From assembly GCA_000432995.1 (NCBI GenBank), contig HF972583.1, positions 629 through 14,932 of the forward strand: a stretch of 14,304 bases of DNA, given 5' to 3'. Positions 5,829 through 12,600 of the stretch are shown here, piece after piece. The translations under genes and the position numbers were made by a program. The notes beneath the pieces were generated by a model that had not been told where the DNA came from, did no database searches, and saw only the letters and a list, made by a program, of their open reading frames with translations. Position 1 is the first letter of the stretch; each line of letters opens with the position of its first letter. This DNA comes from Clostridium sp. CAG:1013 (GTDB lineage: Bacteria; Bacillota; Clostridia; Oscillospirales; Acutalibacteraceae).

Positions 5829-5857
5829 TTGCATTTGCCCGAAAGAGCCACTATAAT
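5829..5857 (+). promoter_or_regulatory. Promoter of serC-serA
   Basis: TTGCAT (5829-5834), a 17-base spacer and a perfect TATAAT (5852-5857). The start point is expected near 5864, inside the inverted repeat 5857-5873. This gives a ~55-base leader before the serC ATG. Confidence 0.65.
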
Positions 5858-5873
5858 GGTAAAAACTTTACCA
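5857..5873. promoter_or_regulatory. Operator-like inverted repeat over the serC transcription start
   Basis: TGGTAAAAACTTTACCA has perfect 7-base arms (TGGTAAA/TTTACCA) around AAC. It begins at the last base of the -10 box, so a bound protein would block transcription. The regulator is unknown; the outer TGGT/ACCA recalls GntR-family sites only loosely. Confidence 0.5.
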
Positions 5874-5879
5874 GTTTGA

Positions 5880-5904
5880 AGGGATAAATCATTAATTAAT
5901 CCCT
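5880..5904 (+). promoter_or_regulatory. Small hairpin just before the serC ribosome site
   Basis: AGGGAT (5880-5885) and ATCCCT (5899-5904) pair around a 13-base AT loop. The stem ends directly before AGAGGAGG (5905-5912), the serC Shine-Dalgarno sequence. It may influence initiation or mRNA stability. The stem is only 6 bp, so the effect may be slight. Confidence 0.3.
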
Positions 5905-5919
5905 AGAGGAGGTCAAACC

Positions 5920-7002
5920 ATGTCTCGAGTTTACAATTTTTCCGCCGGGCCTTCCATGCTGCCCGAAGAGGTTTTGAAAAAAGCCGCCGCTGAAATGCTG
6001 GATTACCAGGGCAGCGGCCAGTCCGTTATGGAGATGTCTCATCGCTCAAAGGTCTACGATGTCATCATCAAGGACGCTCAGCGCCTGCTGCGGGAAGTAA
6101 TGAATATCCCGGACAATTATAAGGTGCTGTTTTTGCAGGGCGGCGCTTCCTCTCAGTTTGCCGCCGTACCCATGAACCTGATGACCAAGTCCGGCAAGGC
6201 TGACTATGTGCTGTCCGGCCAGTTCTCCACCAAGGCTTACAAAGAGGCGGCTCGCTACGGCGACTGCAAAGTGGTGGCCTCCTCTAAAGAAGATAATTTC
6301 TCCCATATCCCCGCTCTGGACCCGAAGGAATTCCGGCCCGACGCGGACTATTTCCACATCTGCTTGAACAACACTATCTACGGCACTGTATGGCATGAGC
6401 TGCCCGACACCGGCGATGTGCCCCTGGTAGCCGACATCTCTTCCTGCATCCTGTCTCGTCCCATTGACGTAAGCAAGTTTGGTCTGCTGTACGCCGGCGC
6501 CCAGAAAAACGTGGCTCCTGCTGGCCTGACCATCGTCATCGTTCGGGAGGATCTGCTGGGCAACGCCATGGAGTCCACCCCCACCATGTTCAACTACCAG
6601 GTAATGGCGGAAAACGACTCCATGTACAATACTCCCCCCTGCTGGCCCATCTACATTTGCAAGCTGGTGCTGGAGTGGATCCAGAGCATCGGCGGTCTGG
6701 AGGAGATGGAGAAGCGCAACGTGCGCAAGGCTCAGCTGCTGTACGATTTCCTGGATTCTTCCACCCTGTTCAAGGGCTGTGCCGAAAAGGACAGCCGCTC
6801 CATCATGAACGTGACCTTCGTCACCGGCGACAAAGACCTGGACGCCAAGTTCGTCAAGGAAGCGGAAGCCGCCGGATTTGTCAATCTGAAAGGCCACCGG
6901 AGTGTGGGCGGCATGCGTGCTTCCATCTACAACGCCATGCCTGAGGAAGGTGTCGCGAAACTGGTGGAGTTCATGAAGCAGTTTGAAGCGGAAAACAAGT
7001 GA
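5920..7002 (+). CDS. serC: Phosphoserine aminotransferase SerC
   Basis: The protein has 360 residues, the usual SerC length. It is a class V PLP aminotransferase converting 3-phosphohydroxypyruvate and glutamate to phosphoserine and 2-oxoglutarate, the second serine-biosynthesis step; the family can also act on the vitamin B6 intermediate. Diagnostic segments are YNFSAGPSMLPEEVL (5-19), MEMSHRS (37-43, phosphate-binding His-Arg), GGASSQF (74-80), ADISS (171-175, Asp contacting the PLP ring) and GAQKN (193-197) with the Schiff-base lysine K196, then HRSVGGMRASIYN near the C-terminus. ATG 5920 follows AGAGGAGG at suitable spacing. serA begins 21 bases after the stop, so both genes share the promoter at 5829-5857. 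Confidence 0.97.
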   Translation: MSRVYNFSAGPSMLPEEVLKKAAAEMLDYQGSGQSVMEMSHRSKVYDVIIKDAQRLLREVMNIPDNYKVLFLQGGASSQFAAVPMNLMTKSGKADYVLSGQFSTKAYKEAARYGDCKVVASSKEDNFSHIPALDPKEFRPDADYFHICLNNTIYGTVWHELPDTGDVPLVADISSCILSRPIDVSKFGLLYAGAQKNVAPAGLTIVIVREDLLGNAMESTPTMFNYQVMAENDSMYNTPPCWPIYICKLVLEWIQSIGGLEEMEKRNVRKAQLLYDFLDSSTLFKGCAEKDSRSIMNVTFVTGDKDLDAKFVKEAEAAGFVNLKGHRSVGGMRASIYNAMPEEGVAKLVEFMKQFEAENK

Positions 7003-7023
7003 GAAAAAGGAGTTATCACTGCC

Positions 7024-8190
7024 ATGCACAAGATTCTATGCTTAAATAAGATCAGCCCTGTTGGGACAAAACGCTTTGGGGAGTCCTACACCTTCTCCCC
7101 GGAAATGGAAAATCCGGAAGGCATCCTGGTGCGCTCTGCCTCCATGCACGACATGGAGCTGGGCGAAAATCTCCTGGCCATTGCCCGCGCAGGTGCTGGT
7201 GTAAACAATATTCCTGTGGACAAATGCTTGGAAAAAGGCATTGTGGTATTTAACACTCCCGGCGCCAACGCCAATGCTGTAAAAGAACTGGTGCTGGCCT
7301 CTCTGTTCCTCACTTCCCGAAAGATCGGCCCTGCCATGGACTGGGTTAAGACCCTGAAAGGCCAGGGAGATCAGGTGGAGAAGCTGGTGGAAAAGGGCAA
7401 GAGCGCTTTTGCCGGCCCGGAGATCCAGGGCAAGACTCTGGGCGTGGTGGGCCTGGGTGCCATCGGAATTCTGGTGGCCAACGCCGCCACCCAGTTGGGT
7501 ATGGAAGTTTACGGCTATGATCCCTTCCTGTCTGTGGAGCATGCTTGGCACCTGTCCAGCGCAGTGCATCGTTCCCTCACCTTAGAAGAACTTTATGCCC
7601 ACGCTGATTACATCACCCTGCATCTGCCCTTTACCAAGGAGAACAAGGGCATGGTCAACGCTGATACCATTGCCAAGATGAAGGACGGCGTGCGGATCCT
7701 CAACTTCGCACGAGGCGGCCTGGTGGACTCCGCCGCCCTGCTGGAAGCTTTGGCCAGCGGCAAGGTCTCTGCCTACGCCACGGACTTCCCGGACGACAGC
7801 CTTATCGGCGCAGAGGGCGTGGTGGCGATCCCCCATCTGGGGGCTTCCACTCCTGAAAGCGAAGATAACTGCGCTTGTATGGCAGTGGATCAGATCAAGG
7901 ATTACCTGGAGAACGGAAACATTCTCAACTCCGTGAATATGCCCTCTATCTCCATGGCTCGGGAACCTGGCACGCAGCGGATCTGCCTGATCCACGAAAA
8001 CGTGCCCAACACCATCGCTATGTTTGCCGCTGCCTGCGCTCAGGAAGGCCTGAACATCGAAAACATGCAGAGCAAGTCTCGGGGCGAATACGCCTACACT
8101 ATCCTTGATGTTACTGGTGAAGTCTCTCCCGCTGCAGTAGAGGCTTTGCAAGCCCTGGAACCTATTGTGAAGGTACGGGTCATTCAGTAA
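7024..8190 (+). CDS. serA: D-3-phosphoglycerate dehydrogenase SerA with ACT domain
   Basis: The protein has 388 residues and oxidises 3-phosphoglycerate to 3-phosphohydroxypyruvate with NAD, the first committed serine step and the source of the SerC substrate. A short N-terminal substrate domain is followed by the NAD-binding domain with GLGAIG (143-148), NFARGGLVD (227-235, catalytic Arg230) and PHLGAST (270-276, catalytic His271). Residues ~316-388 form an ACT domain (RICLIHENVPNTIAMF...), which in this family usually mediates serine feedback. The expected catalytic Glu region reads TDFPDDS, with Asp257/258 and a loop to His271 about ten residues shorter than in E. coli SerA. It is the second gene of the serC operon, with AAGGAG ~11 bases upstream of the ATG and a strong terminator after the stop. 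Confidence 0.95.
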   Translation: MHKILCLNKISPVGTKRFGESYTFSPEMENPEGILVRSASMHDMELGENLLAIARAGAGVNNIPVDKCLEKGIVVFNTPGANANAVKELVLASLFLTSRKIGPAMDWVKTLKGQGDQVEKLVEKGKSAFAGPEIQGKTLGVVGLGAIGILVANAATQLGMEVYGYDPFLSVEHAWHLSSAVHRSLTLEELYAHADYITLHLPFTKENKGMVNADTIAKMKDGVRILNFARGGLVDSAALLEALASGKVSAYATDFPDDSLIGAEGVVAIPHLGASTPESEDNCACMAVDQIKDYLENGNILNSVNMPSISMAREPGTQRICLIHENVPNTIAMFAAACAQEGLNIENMQSKSRGEYAYTILDVTGEVSPAAVEALQALEPIVKVRVIQ

Positions 8191-8223
8191 AGTCTATCTG
8201 CGAAATACCATACAACATAAACC

Positions 8224-8254
8224 AAGGAGCTCCCTGAACGGAGCTCCTTTCTTA
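8224..8254 (+). terminator. Rho-independent terminator of serC-serA
   Basis: A perfect 10-bp stem AAGGAGCTCC/GGAGCTCCTT (8224-8233, 8240-8249) with a 6-base loop is followed by TCTT. It begins 34 bases after the serA stop. Confidence 0.85.
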
Positions 8255-8260
8255 TGCCGT

Positions 8261-8294
8261 AAAAAAAGAAGATCCCGAGGGACCTTCTTTTTTT
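8261..8294. terminator. Bidirectional terminator between serA and the zinc-ribbon membrane protein gene
   Basis: An A-tract plus GAAG (8261-8271) pairs with CTTC plus a T-tract (8284-8294), with an inner TCC/GGA extension and one A-C mismatch. Both strands end the stem in a run of at least 7 Ts. It can stop read-through from serA and end the minus-strand gene that stops at 8309. Confidence 0.85.
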
Positions 8295-8308
8295 CAATGA
8301 TTTAGATA

Positions 8309-9280
8309 TTACTGCTGAGGGAACCCGTCATTGGGGCCACCGGGCTGTTGAGGCGGAACATTGTTCTGAGGAGGCATGTTCCCATAAGGCGGCATATTCT
8401 GCCCGTAAACAGGCTGCACCGGCGGATAAACCAGCATAGTCATTTTATTGCGGTACTCGGTGAGGACAAGAGAGATCAGAATCATGGTTGCGGCTCCAGC
8501 AAGAGCACCGATCCCCGCCAAAGGAGAGGTGATCAAAGAGACCACACCGCTAAAGGCACCCAAAATGCCCATGACCATCAGAAAACCAGTGAGGAACCGG
8601 GAGATCCGGTTATCAGGTACACCGGTGATCGCGGAAGCCTTAATCCGATTGATCGTGCGAATCACAGAGACTTGCAATGCGATAAACAGAGCAACAAAAG
8701 CGGCCACCAGCAAAAGAACAATAACGATCACTGCCATAGCAGCAGCCAAGCTGCTGGCACCGTAATAACTCACATTGCTGCTGGCTCCCGCTGCAATGAC
8801 AAAGATAATCCCCAAGATCACCAGCAGAAATTCAACCAAACAATAGAGCACCAGGCTGATATAAGAGATCACTTTGCAAATCGTCAAGCCCGTGGTGGAC
8901 ACATTTCCGGTCTGGGTGCTGCGGCAGCTGGCATAGAACAACCACATTCCCACCACTGCCAGAACGGAAGGAATCGAGGCAACAACGGACGCAGCCACAG
9001 AACTGCTTTCCATAACGTTCATCATGGGATAAAACACTTCGGGATCCACACCGGTGTTGGCACCGTAATAATACAACTCAACCATCAGGTTCTGCATGGT
9101 GAAAGTCGCCAGAAGTGCAAACAATACAGCCACCGAATACAGAATTGTAGCCGTCAGAAATTTCGTTGAGGACCCAATGGTTTTGATAAGGTTCACTGCC
9201 GGGTTAGAAGACAACAGGGTCGCCCCACAAGGACACGGGACACCGTCCGGGATAACTCTTCCGCATTTGGGACAAATCAT
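8309..9280 (-). CDS. Zinc-ribbon multi-pass membrane protein, unknown function
   Basis: The protein has 323 residues. The N-terminus is a small zinc ribbon, CPKC...CPC (C3, C6, C16, C18). About five or six hydrophobic segments follow, near 41-62, 96-117, 134-165 (one long or two short), 178-205, 229-250 and 253-274. The C-terminal ~40 residues are rich in Pro, Gln, Gly and Asn (VYGQNMPPYGNMPPQNN and similar), likely a disordered cytoplasmic tail. GGAGGG lies ~9 bases before the ATG at 9278-9280. Zinc-ribbon-plus-membrane proteins are common, poorly characterised envelope proteins in Firmicutes. No enzyme motif is seen, and neither neighbour (serA, the SLH glycosidase) is co-transcribed, so the context gives no function. 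It is flanked by its own candidate promoter and a bidirectional terminator. Confidence 0.82.
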   Translation of the reverse strand: MICPKCGRVIPDGVPCPCGATLLSSNPAVNLIKTIGSSTKFLTATILYSVAVLFALLATFTMQNLMVELYYYGANTGVDPEVFYPMMNVMESSSVAASVVASIPSVLAVVGMWLFYASCRSTQTGNVSTTGLTICKVISYISLVLYCLVEFLLVILGIIFVIAAGASSNVSYYGASSLAAAMAVIVIVLLLVAAFVALFIALQVSVIRTINRIKASAITGVPDNRISRFLTGFLMVMGILGAFSGVVSLITSPLAGIGALAGAATMILISLVLTEYRNKMTMLVYPPVQPVYGQNMPPYGNMPPQNNVPPQQPGGPNDGFPQQ

Positions 9281-9373
9281 AAATCATACCCTCCAAACTC
9301 TATAAAGTACATCCAGTCATCCGTACAAAACGCTGAAAGCTCCCTCTTCCAGCATATACGGTGACTTTTCTTT

Positions 9374-9402
9374 ATATTACAGGATCCACCGAGAAAATGC
9401 AA
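9374..9402 (-). promoter_or_regulatory. Candidate promoter of the zinc-ribbon membrane protein gene
   Basis: On the minus strand TTGCAT (9397-9402), a 17-base spacer and TAATAT (9374-9379). The -10 match is only 4 of 6, though the following bases add TATAAA. The leader to the ATG would be ~90 bases. Confidence 0.35.
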
Positions 9403-9441
9403 CGCAAAATGTATCATAGGTTCAGTTTTTCTGTAAAACGG

Positions 9442-9470
9442 TAGACAAGAGGAATGGAGAGTGTTATATT
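9442..9470 (+). promoter_or_regulatory. Promoter of the SLH/phosphodiester glycosidase gene
   Basis: TAGACA (9442-9447), a 17-base spacer and TATATT (9465-9470) give 5/6 matches in both boxes. The start is expected near 9477. This excludes the in-frame ATG at 9454, which lies within the promoter, and supports the coding start at 9505. Confidence 0.65.
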
Positions 9471-9504
9471 ATGTAAAGCTGTGTTTAGCAAGGAGGAAGA
9501 ACCT

Positions 9505-11154
9505 ATGAAAAAGAAAAGGACTCGACTGCTTTCGCTTCTGTTGTGCGTGTCATTGATCCTGGTCAGCTTGCCTTTATCAGCCAGCGCTGCCCAGTTCAGT
9601 GATGTCTCTTCCGGAGCGTGGTATTATGAAGCTGTAACGTCTCTTGCAGATCAGGGGATCATCTCAGGCACCGGAGAAAACAAGTTCTCTCCCAACTCCC
9701 CTATTACCCGTGGGTCATTTGTCACTATGCTGGCAAAATCTGTTCTCACTCCCGGTGAGGTACAGCAATATCAGTTTCAGGGAAGCTTTAAAGACGTGAA
9801 AACATCCCACTGGGCTAACCCTTACGTGAACTGGGCAGTGGAAACCGGTGTGGCGGACGGCTACGAGGACAACACTTTCCGTCCCGACAAACGAGTCACC
9901 CGCCAGGAAATGGCCGTAATGGTTCGGAACTTTGCTCAGAACACCGGCAGAAAGTTTCCCTCTATCAATAACCCTGTCACGTTCAAGGATCAGGGAAAAA
10001 TCGCCTCCTGGGCTTTGGAAGCTGTAAAACTCTGCCAGCGTGCGGATGTGATCAACGGCGACGCGGATACTGGCAAATTCCGTCCCACTGATAACGCCAG
10101 CCGAGCAGAAGCCGCCTCTATTTGCTATAAATTCCTGGCTAACTGCAAAACCGACGGATACTCTATCGTGCAGAAGCGGGTAAAGAATGTGGCTGTGCGT
10201 TCCGTGTCTTTCAACATTAGCGACTACACCGCCGGCCTGGTCATGGCGCAAGACATGGTGGACGGACGAGAAAGCGTCACCAGTTTGGTAAACCGCACCG
10301 GCGCTACTATCGCTGTGAACGGCGCCTTTTTCAACATGGACGACTACACACCTCTGGGCACCCTGATCAGCGATGGACGCATCCTCACTTTGGACAACAA
10401 GTACGCTCCTGAAAAGGCCGCCCTGGTGGTGTCACCTTCTGGGAGCATCTCGGTAGAGAGCTTCAAGACTCTCGTCACCGCCACCTTAACCGACGCGGAA
10501 GGCCAGGAGTTGTCCGTCGTGGAAAATGTAGTGTTCAACAGATGGCCCAGCAGCAGCACAGACGCTACCCGTATCCTGGCCACCAGAGACTGGGGCACCA
10601 AACTAAACTTCCCCACCCGGGACGCCGTGGTGGTGGATTCCAGCGGCACCATTACCGCCATTTATCAAAATGCCAGCAACGTGGATATCCCCCAAGGAGG
10701 CTTTGTGCTGTGCCAGAGATCCCGGCGGCAATACGAGGGTAACTTTTTCGACTCCTGCAAAGTGGGCATGACCATTTCCGTAGACCAGGTCTATCAGGAT
10801 ATTTCCGGAGGCGAGCTTCCCTTTGACCCTGTGATCTCTATCGGCGCAGGTCCTCGGATTGTCAAAGACGGCAAGGTGTATGGCGGCTACTCTACTTACC
10901 GCGAGGAAGGTTTCAGTGATTGGGTCACCTCTGGCAACACGGTACGTGTTTGTGTGGGCGTTCGGAAAAATGGATCTTTGGTCATCGTGGAAGCCAACAC
11001 CAGTGTACCTAAAATGGCGGAGATCATGGTGGCTTTCGGGTGCAGCGATGCTGTAAACCTGGACGGAGGCGGATCCACCAACATATACGTAGATGGTTAT
11101 TGGCTGTATGGTCCCCAAAGCCGATTGCTCAACAATATGCTTTACTTCCGATGA
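9505..11154 (+). CDS. Secreted SLH-domain phosphodiester glycosidase (NAGPA-like) protein
   Basis: The protein has 549 residues from ATG 9505, preceded by AAGGAGGAAG; the longer reading from 9454 starts inside the promoter. A classical signal peptide (MKKKRTR, then a Leu/Val/Ser-rich core) likely ends near ASA-AQ (~28). Three SLH repeats follow at ~30-80, 94-143 and 159-212 (FSDV...WYYEAV, FKDV...WANPYV, FKDQ...WALEAV), which in Gram-positives bind secondary cell-wall polymer. Residues ~230-549 match the NAGPA/phosphodiester glycosidase domain (PF09992): AVNGAFFN (270-277), GAGPRIV (447-453) and AVNLDGGGSTN (516-526). In animals this family uncovers mannose-6-phosphate from GlcNAc phosphodiesters; in bacteria it probably acts on wall polysaccharides such as teichoic-acid-like phosphodiesters. 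The substrate is unknown. The gene stands alone between a promoter and a terminator. Confidence 0.92.
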   Translation: MKKKRTRLLSLLLCVSLILVSLPLSASAAQFSDVSSGAWYYEAVTSLADQGIISGTGENKFSPNSPITRGSFVTMLAKSVLTPGEVQQYQFQGSFKDVKTSHWANPYVNWAVETGVADGYEDNTFRPDKRVTRQEMAVMVRNFAQNTGRKFPSINNPVTFKDQGKIASWALEAVKLCQRADVINGDADTGKFRPTDNASRAEAASICYKFLANCKTDGYSIVQKRVKNVAVRSVSFNISDYTAGLVMAQDMVDGRESVTSLVNRTGATIAVNGAFFNMDDYTPLGTLISDGRILTLDNKYAPEKAALVVSPSGSISVESFKTLVTATLTDAEGQELSVVENVVFNRWPSSSTDATRILATRDWGTKLNFPTRDAVVVDSSGTITAIYQNASNVDIPQGGFVLCQRSRRQYEGNFFDSCKVGMTISVDQVYQDISGGELPFDPVISIGAGPRIVKDGKVYGGYSTYREEGFSDWVTSGNTVRVCVGVRKNGSLVIVEANTSVPKMAEIMVAFGCSDAVNLDGGGSTNIYVDGYWLYGPQSRLLNNMLYFR

Positions 11155-11159
11155 GGATA

Positions 11160-11200
11160 TAAAAAAAGGCTGTCGCGTAGGCGACAGTCTTTTTCTTTTG
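11160..11200. terminator. Bidirectional terminator between the SLH glycosidase gene and nagA
   Basis: CTGTCGC (11170-11176) and GCGACAG (11181-11187) pair around GTAG. A flanking A-tract (11161-11167) and T-rich tail (11190-11199) extend the stem, giving T-runs on both strands. It lies just after the SLH gene stop (11154) and before the end of nagA (11204). Confidence 0.88.
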
Positions 11201-11203
11201 TGT

Positions 11204-12328
11204 TTAGTGGTATACAGCCACAATGTCCAGGTTTTCATCCAAAACCACAAGATCAGCTCTCTTGCCAGGAACAATACTGCCGATCTCTTGGTCCATACCG
11301 ATTGCTTTGGCAGGGATCAAGGTAGCTGCCTTTACCGCTTGCGGGAAGGGAACGCCAAAGGAAACGAGATTTTTCACTTCTTGGTGCAGGTTGGTCACAG
11401 ATCCAGCGATGGTGCCATCGTCCAAGGTGGCCTTGCCGTCTCGCACAGTGACAAACTGCCCACCCAGATCAAAACGATCTCCCTCAGGCATTCCATTGGC
11501 TCGCATGGAATCACTGACTACCAGTGCTCTGTCCTCCAGCACGCGGAATGCTGTGCGCAGTACCGAAGGATGGATATGGAAGCCGTCGCAGATCAGCTCG
11601 CCTCGGACCCGCTGGTCCTCCAGCACTGCACCCACCACGCCGGGAGCCCGGTGATTCAAGCCGCTCATAGCGTTGAACAAATGGGTGGCGTGTGTGATGC
11701 CACAGTCGAAGGCAGCCTTTGCTTTGTCGTAATCAGCAGTGGTGTGGGCAATGGACACAGTGCACAGCTTGCTGGCTTCTCTGGCAAACTGGTAGCCGCC
11801 AGGCTGTTCCGGAGCGATATCCACCAGCCGAACAATGCCACCGCTCAGCTCCCAGAAATGGCGGAACAATTCCATGTCAGGAGCAAGGATGTCCTCCTCC
11901 TTCTGGGCGCCTTTTCGCTCTTTGGAAATGAACGGTCCCTCCATATTCACGCCCACTACGCGAGCGCCATCCTCGATGGGAGCGTCCATCAGGTCCTTTG
12001 CGGCCAGCAACGCTTGTTCGATCACTTCCTGGCCTGTGGTCATGGTGGTGGGACAGAAGGATGTCACTCCATGGTTCAGTAAGAACCGGGACATGGTCTC
12101 CAATGCTTCCCGAGTGCCGTCACAGGTGTCGGCTCCTCCGCAGCCGTGGATATGCACGTCAACAAAACCAGGAACCACGGTGTACTCTCCCCCGCAGTCC
12201 ACAGCCAGGTCCTCCTCTTTGCGAGGCAGGTCCTTGCCCACTCGGAGGATCTTTCCGTCTTGGATCTCGATGTCTCCCTGGACCAGATTGAAATCCTCAT
12301 CCAGATACTTTGCGTGGATCAACAGCAT
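11204..12328 (-). CDS. nagA: N-acetylglucosamine-6-phosphate deacetylase NagA
   Basis: The protein has 374 residues, the usual length for this amidohydrolase. It removes acetate from GlcNAc-6-phosphate to give glucosamine-6-phosphate, linking amino-sugar and cell-wall recycling to glycolysis and wall synthesis. Visible motifs are VPGFVDVHIHG (H59, H61), NMEGPFIS (E130), SIAHTTADY (H195), THATHLFNAMSGLNHRAPG (H216), DGFHIHP (H251), VVSDSM (catalytic Asp273) and the C-terminal GSIVPGKRADLVVLD typical of amidohydrolases. ATG 12326-12328 is preceded by GGGAGG at 9 bases. It is the last gene after rnr and the small bofA-like gene, 33 bases after the latter's stop. No nagB or PTS gene is visible, so its usual partners are elsewhere. 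Confidence 0.95.
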   Translation of the reverse strand: MLLIHAKYLDEDFNLVQGDIEIQDGKILRVGKDLPRKEEDLAVDCGGEYTVVPGFVDVHIHGCGGADTCDGTREALETMSRFLLNHGVTSFCPTTMTTGQEVIEQALLAAKDLMDAPIEDGARVVGVNMEGPFISKERKGAQKEEDILAPDMELFRHFWELSGGIVRLVDIAPEQPGGYQFAREASKLCTVSIAHTTADYDKAKAAFDCGITHATHLFNAMSGLNHRAPGVVGAVLEDQRVRGELICDGFHIHPSVLRTAFRVLEDRALVVSDSMRANGMPEGDRFDLGGQFVTVRDGKATLDDGTIAGSVTNLHQEVKNLVSFGVPFPQAVKAATLIPAKAIGMDQEIGSIVPGKRADLVVLDENLDIVAVYH

Positions 12329-12361
12329 TTGAAACGTCCTCCCTTTTCCCCGAAGGGTCTC

Positions 12362-12535
12362 TTAGAGAATGGTGTTAAGCAGGATCAGCAGCGTCACCCC
12401 GGGGATCCCTAAAAAGCCTGCCGCTCCCAAACTGAGCCTGTTGACAGGCAGCACCACCCCGGTATAGGCACCGCACAGGTTGACCAGCGCCAAAGCCGCC
12501 AGGCCCAGCGCCGCTGATAACAAAAACCCCTTCAT
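12362..12535 (-). CDS. Short BofA-family protein (pro-sigma-K processing inhibitor-like)
   Basis: This 57-residue gene (ATG 12533-12535, TAA 12362-12364) has a strong AGGAGGT site 7 bases upstream. The protein starts with a hydrophobic helix (MKGFLLSAALGLAALALVNL, 1-20), then CGAYTGVVLPVNRLS and AAGFLGIPGVTLLLILNTIL. The asparagine-glycine segment, P-x-N and GxLGIPG motifs match the C-terminal half of Bacillus BofA (PF07441), which as I recall has ~87 residues. The first BofA membrane helix (~35-40 residues) is missing. In Bacillus, BofA holds SpoIVFB inactive during sporulation by blocking pro-sigma-K cleavage. Whether this short form does so is unknown; no spoIVF or sigK gene is visible. 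It lies between rnr and nagA in the same direction, 65 and 33 bases away. Confidence 0.8.
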   Translation of the reverse strand: MKGFLLSAALGLAALALVNLCGAYTGVVLPVNRLSLGAAGFLGIPGVTLLILLNTIL

Positions 12536-12600
12536 GGGAAAGACCTCCTGTTTGTCCGGATGGTAATCTGTATGAAGGAGTAGTTTGGTTTATGCTTGTC

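Noticed and set aside
5543..5851. 102-residue minus-strand open frame in the divergent control region
   Set aside because: It overlaps the promoter and leader of the sensory operon, has no good ribosome site, and its translation shows no domain-like pattern.
6046..7029. 327-residue minus-strand frame opposite serC
   Set aside because: It is antisense to a clear SerC with all family motifs; no recognisable protein features.
9454..9504. Upstream ATG that would extend the SLH protein by 17 residues
   Set aside because: It lies within the promoter spacer, and the extension would spoil a clean signal peptide; ATG 9505 has a strong ribosome site.
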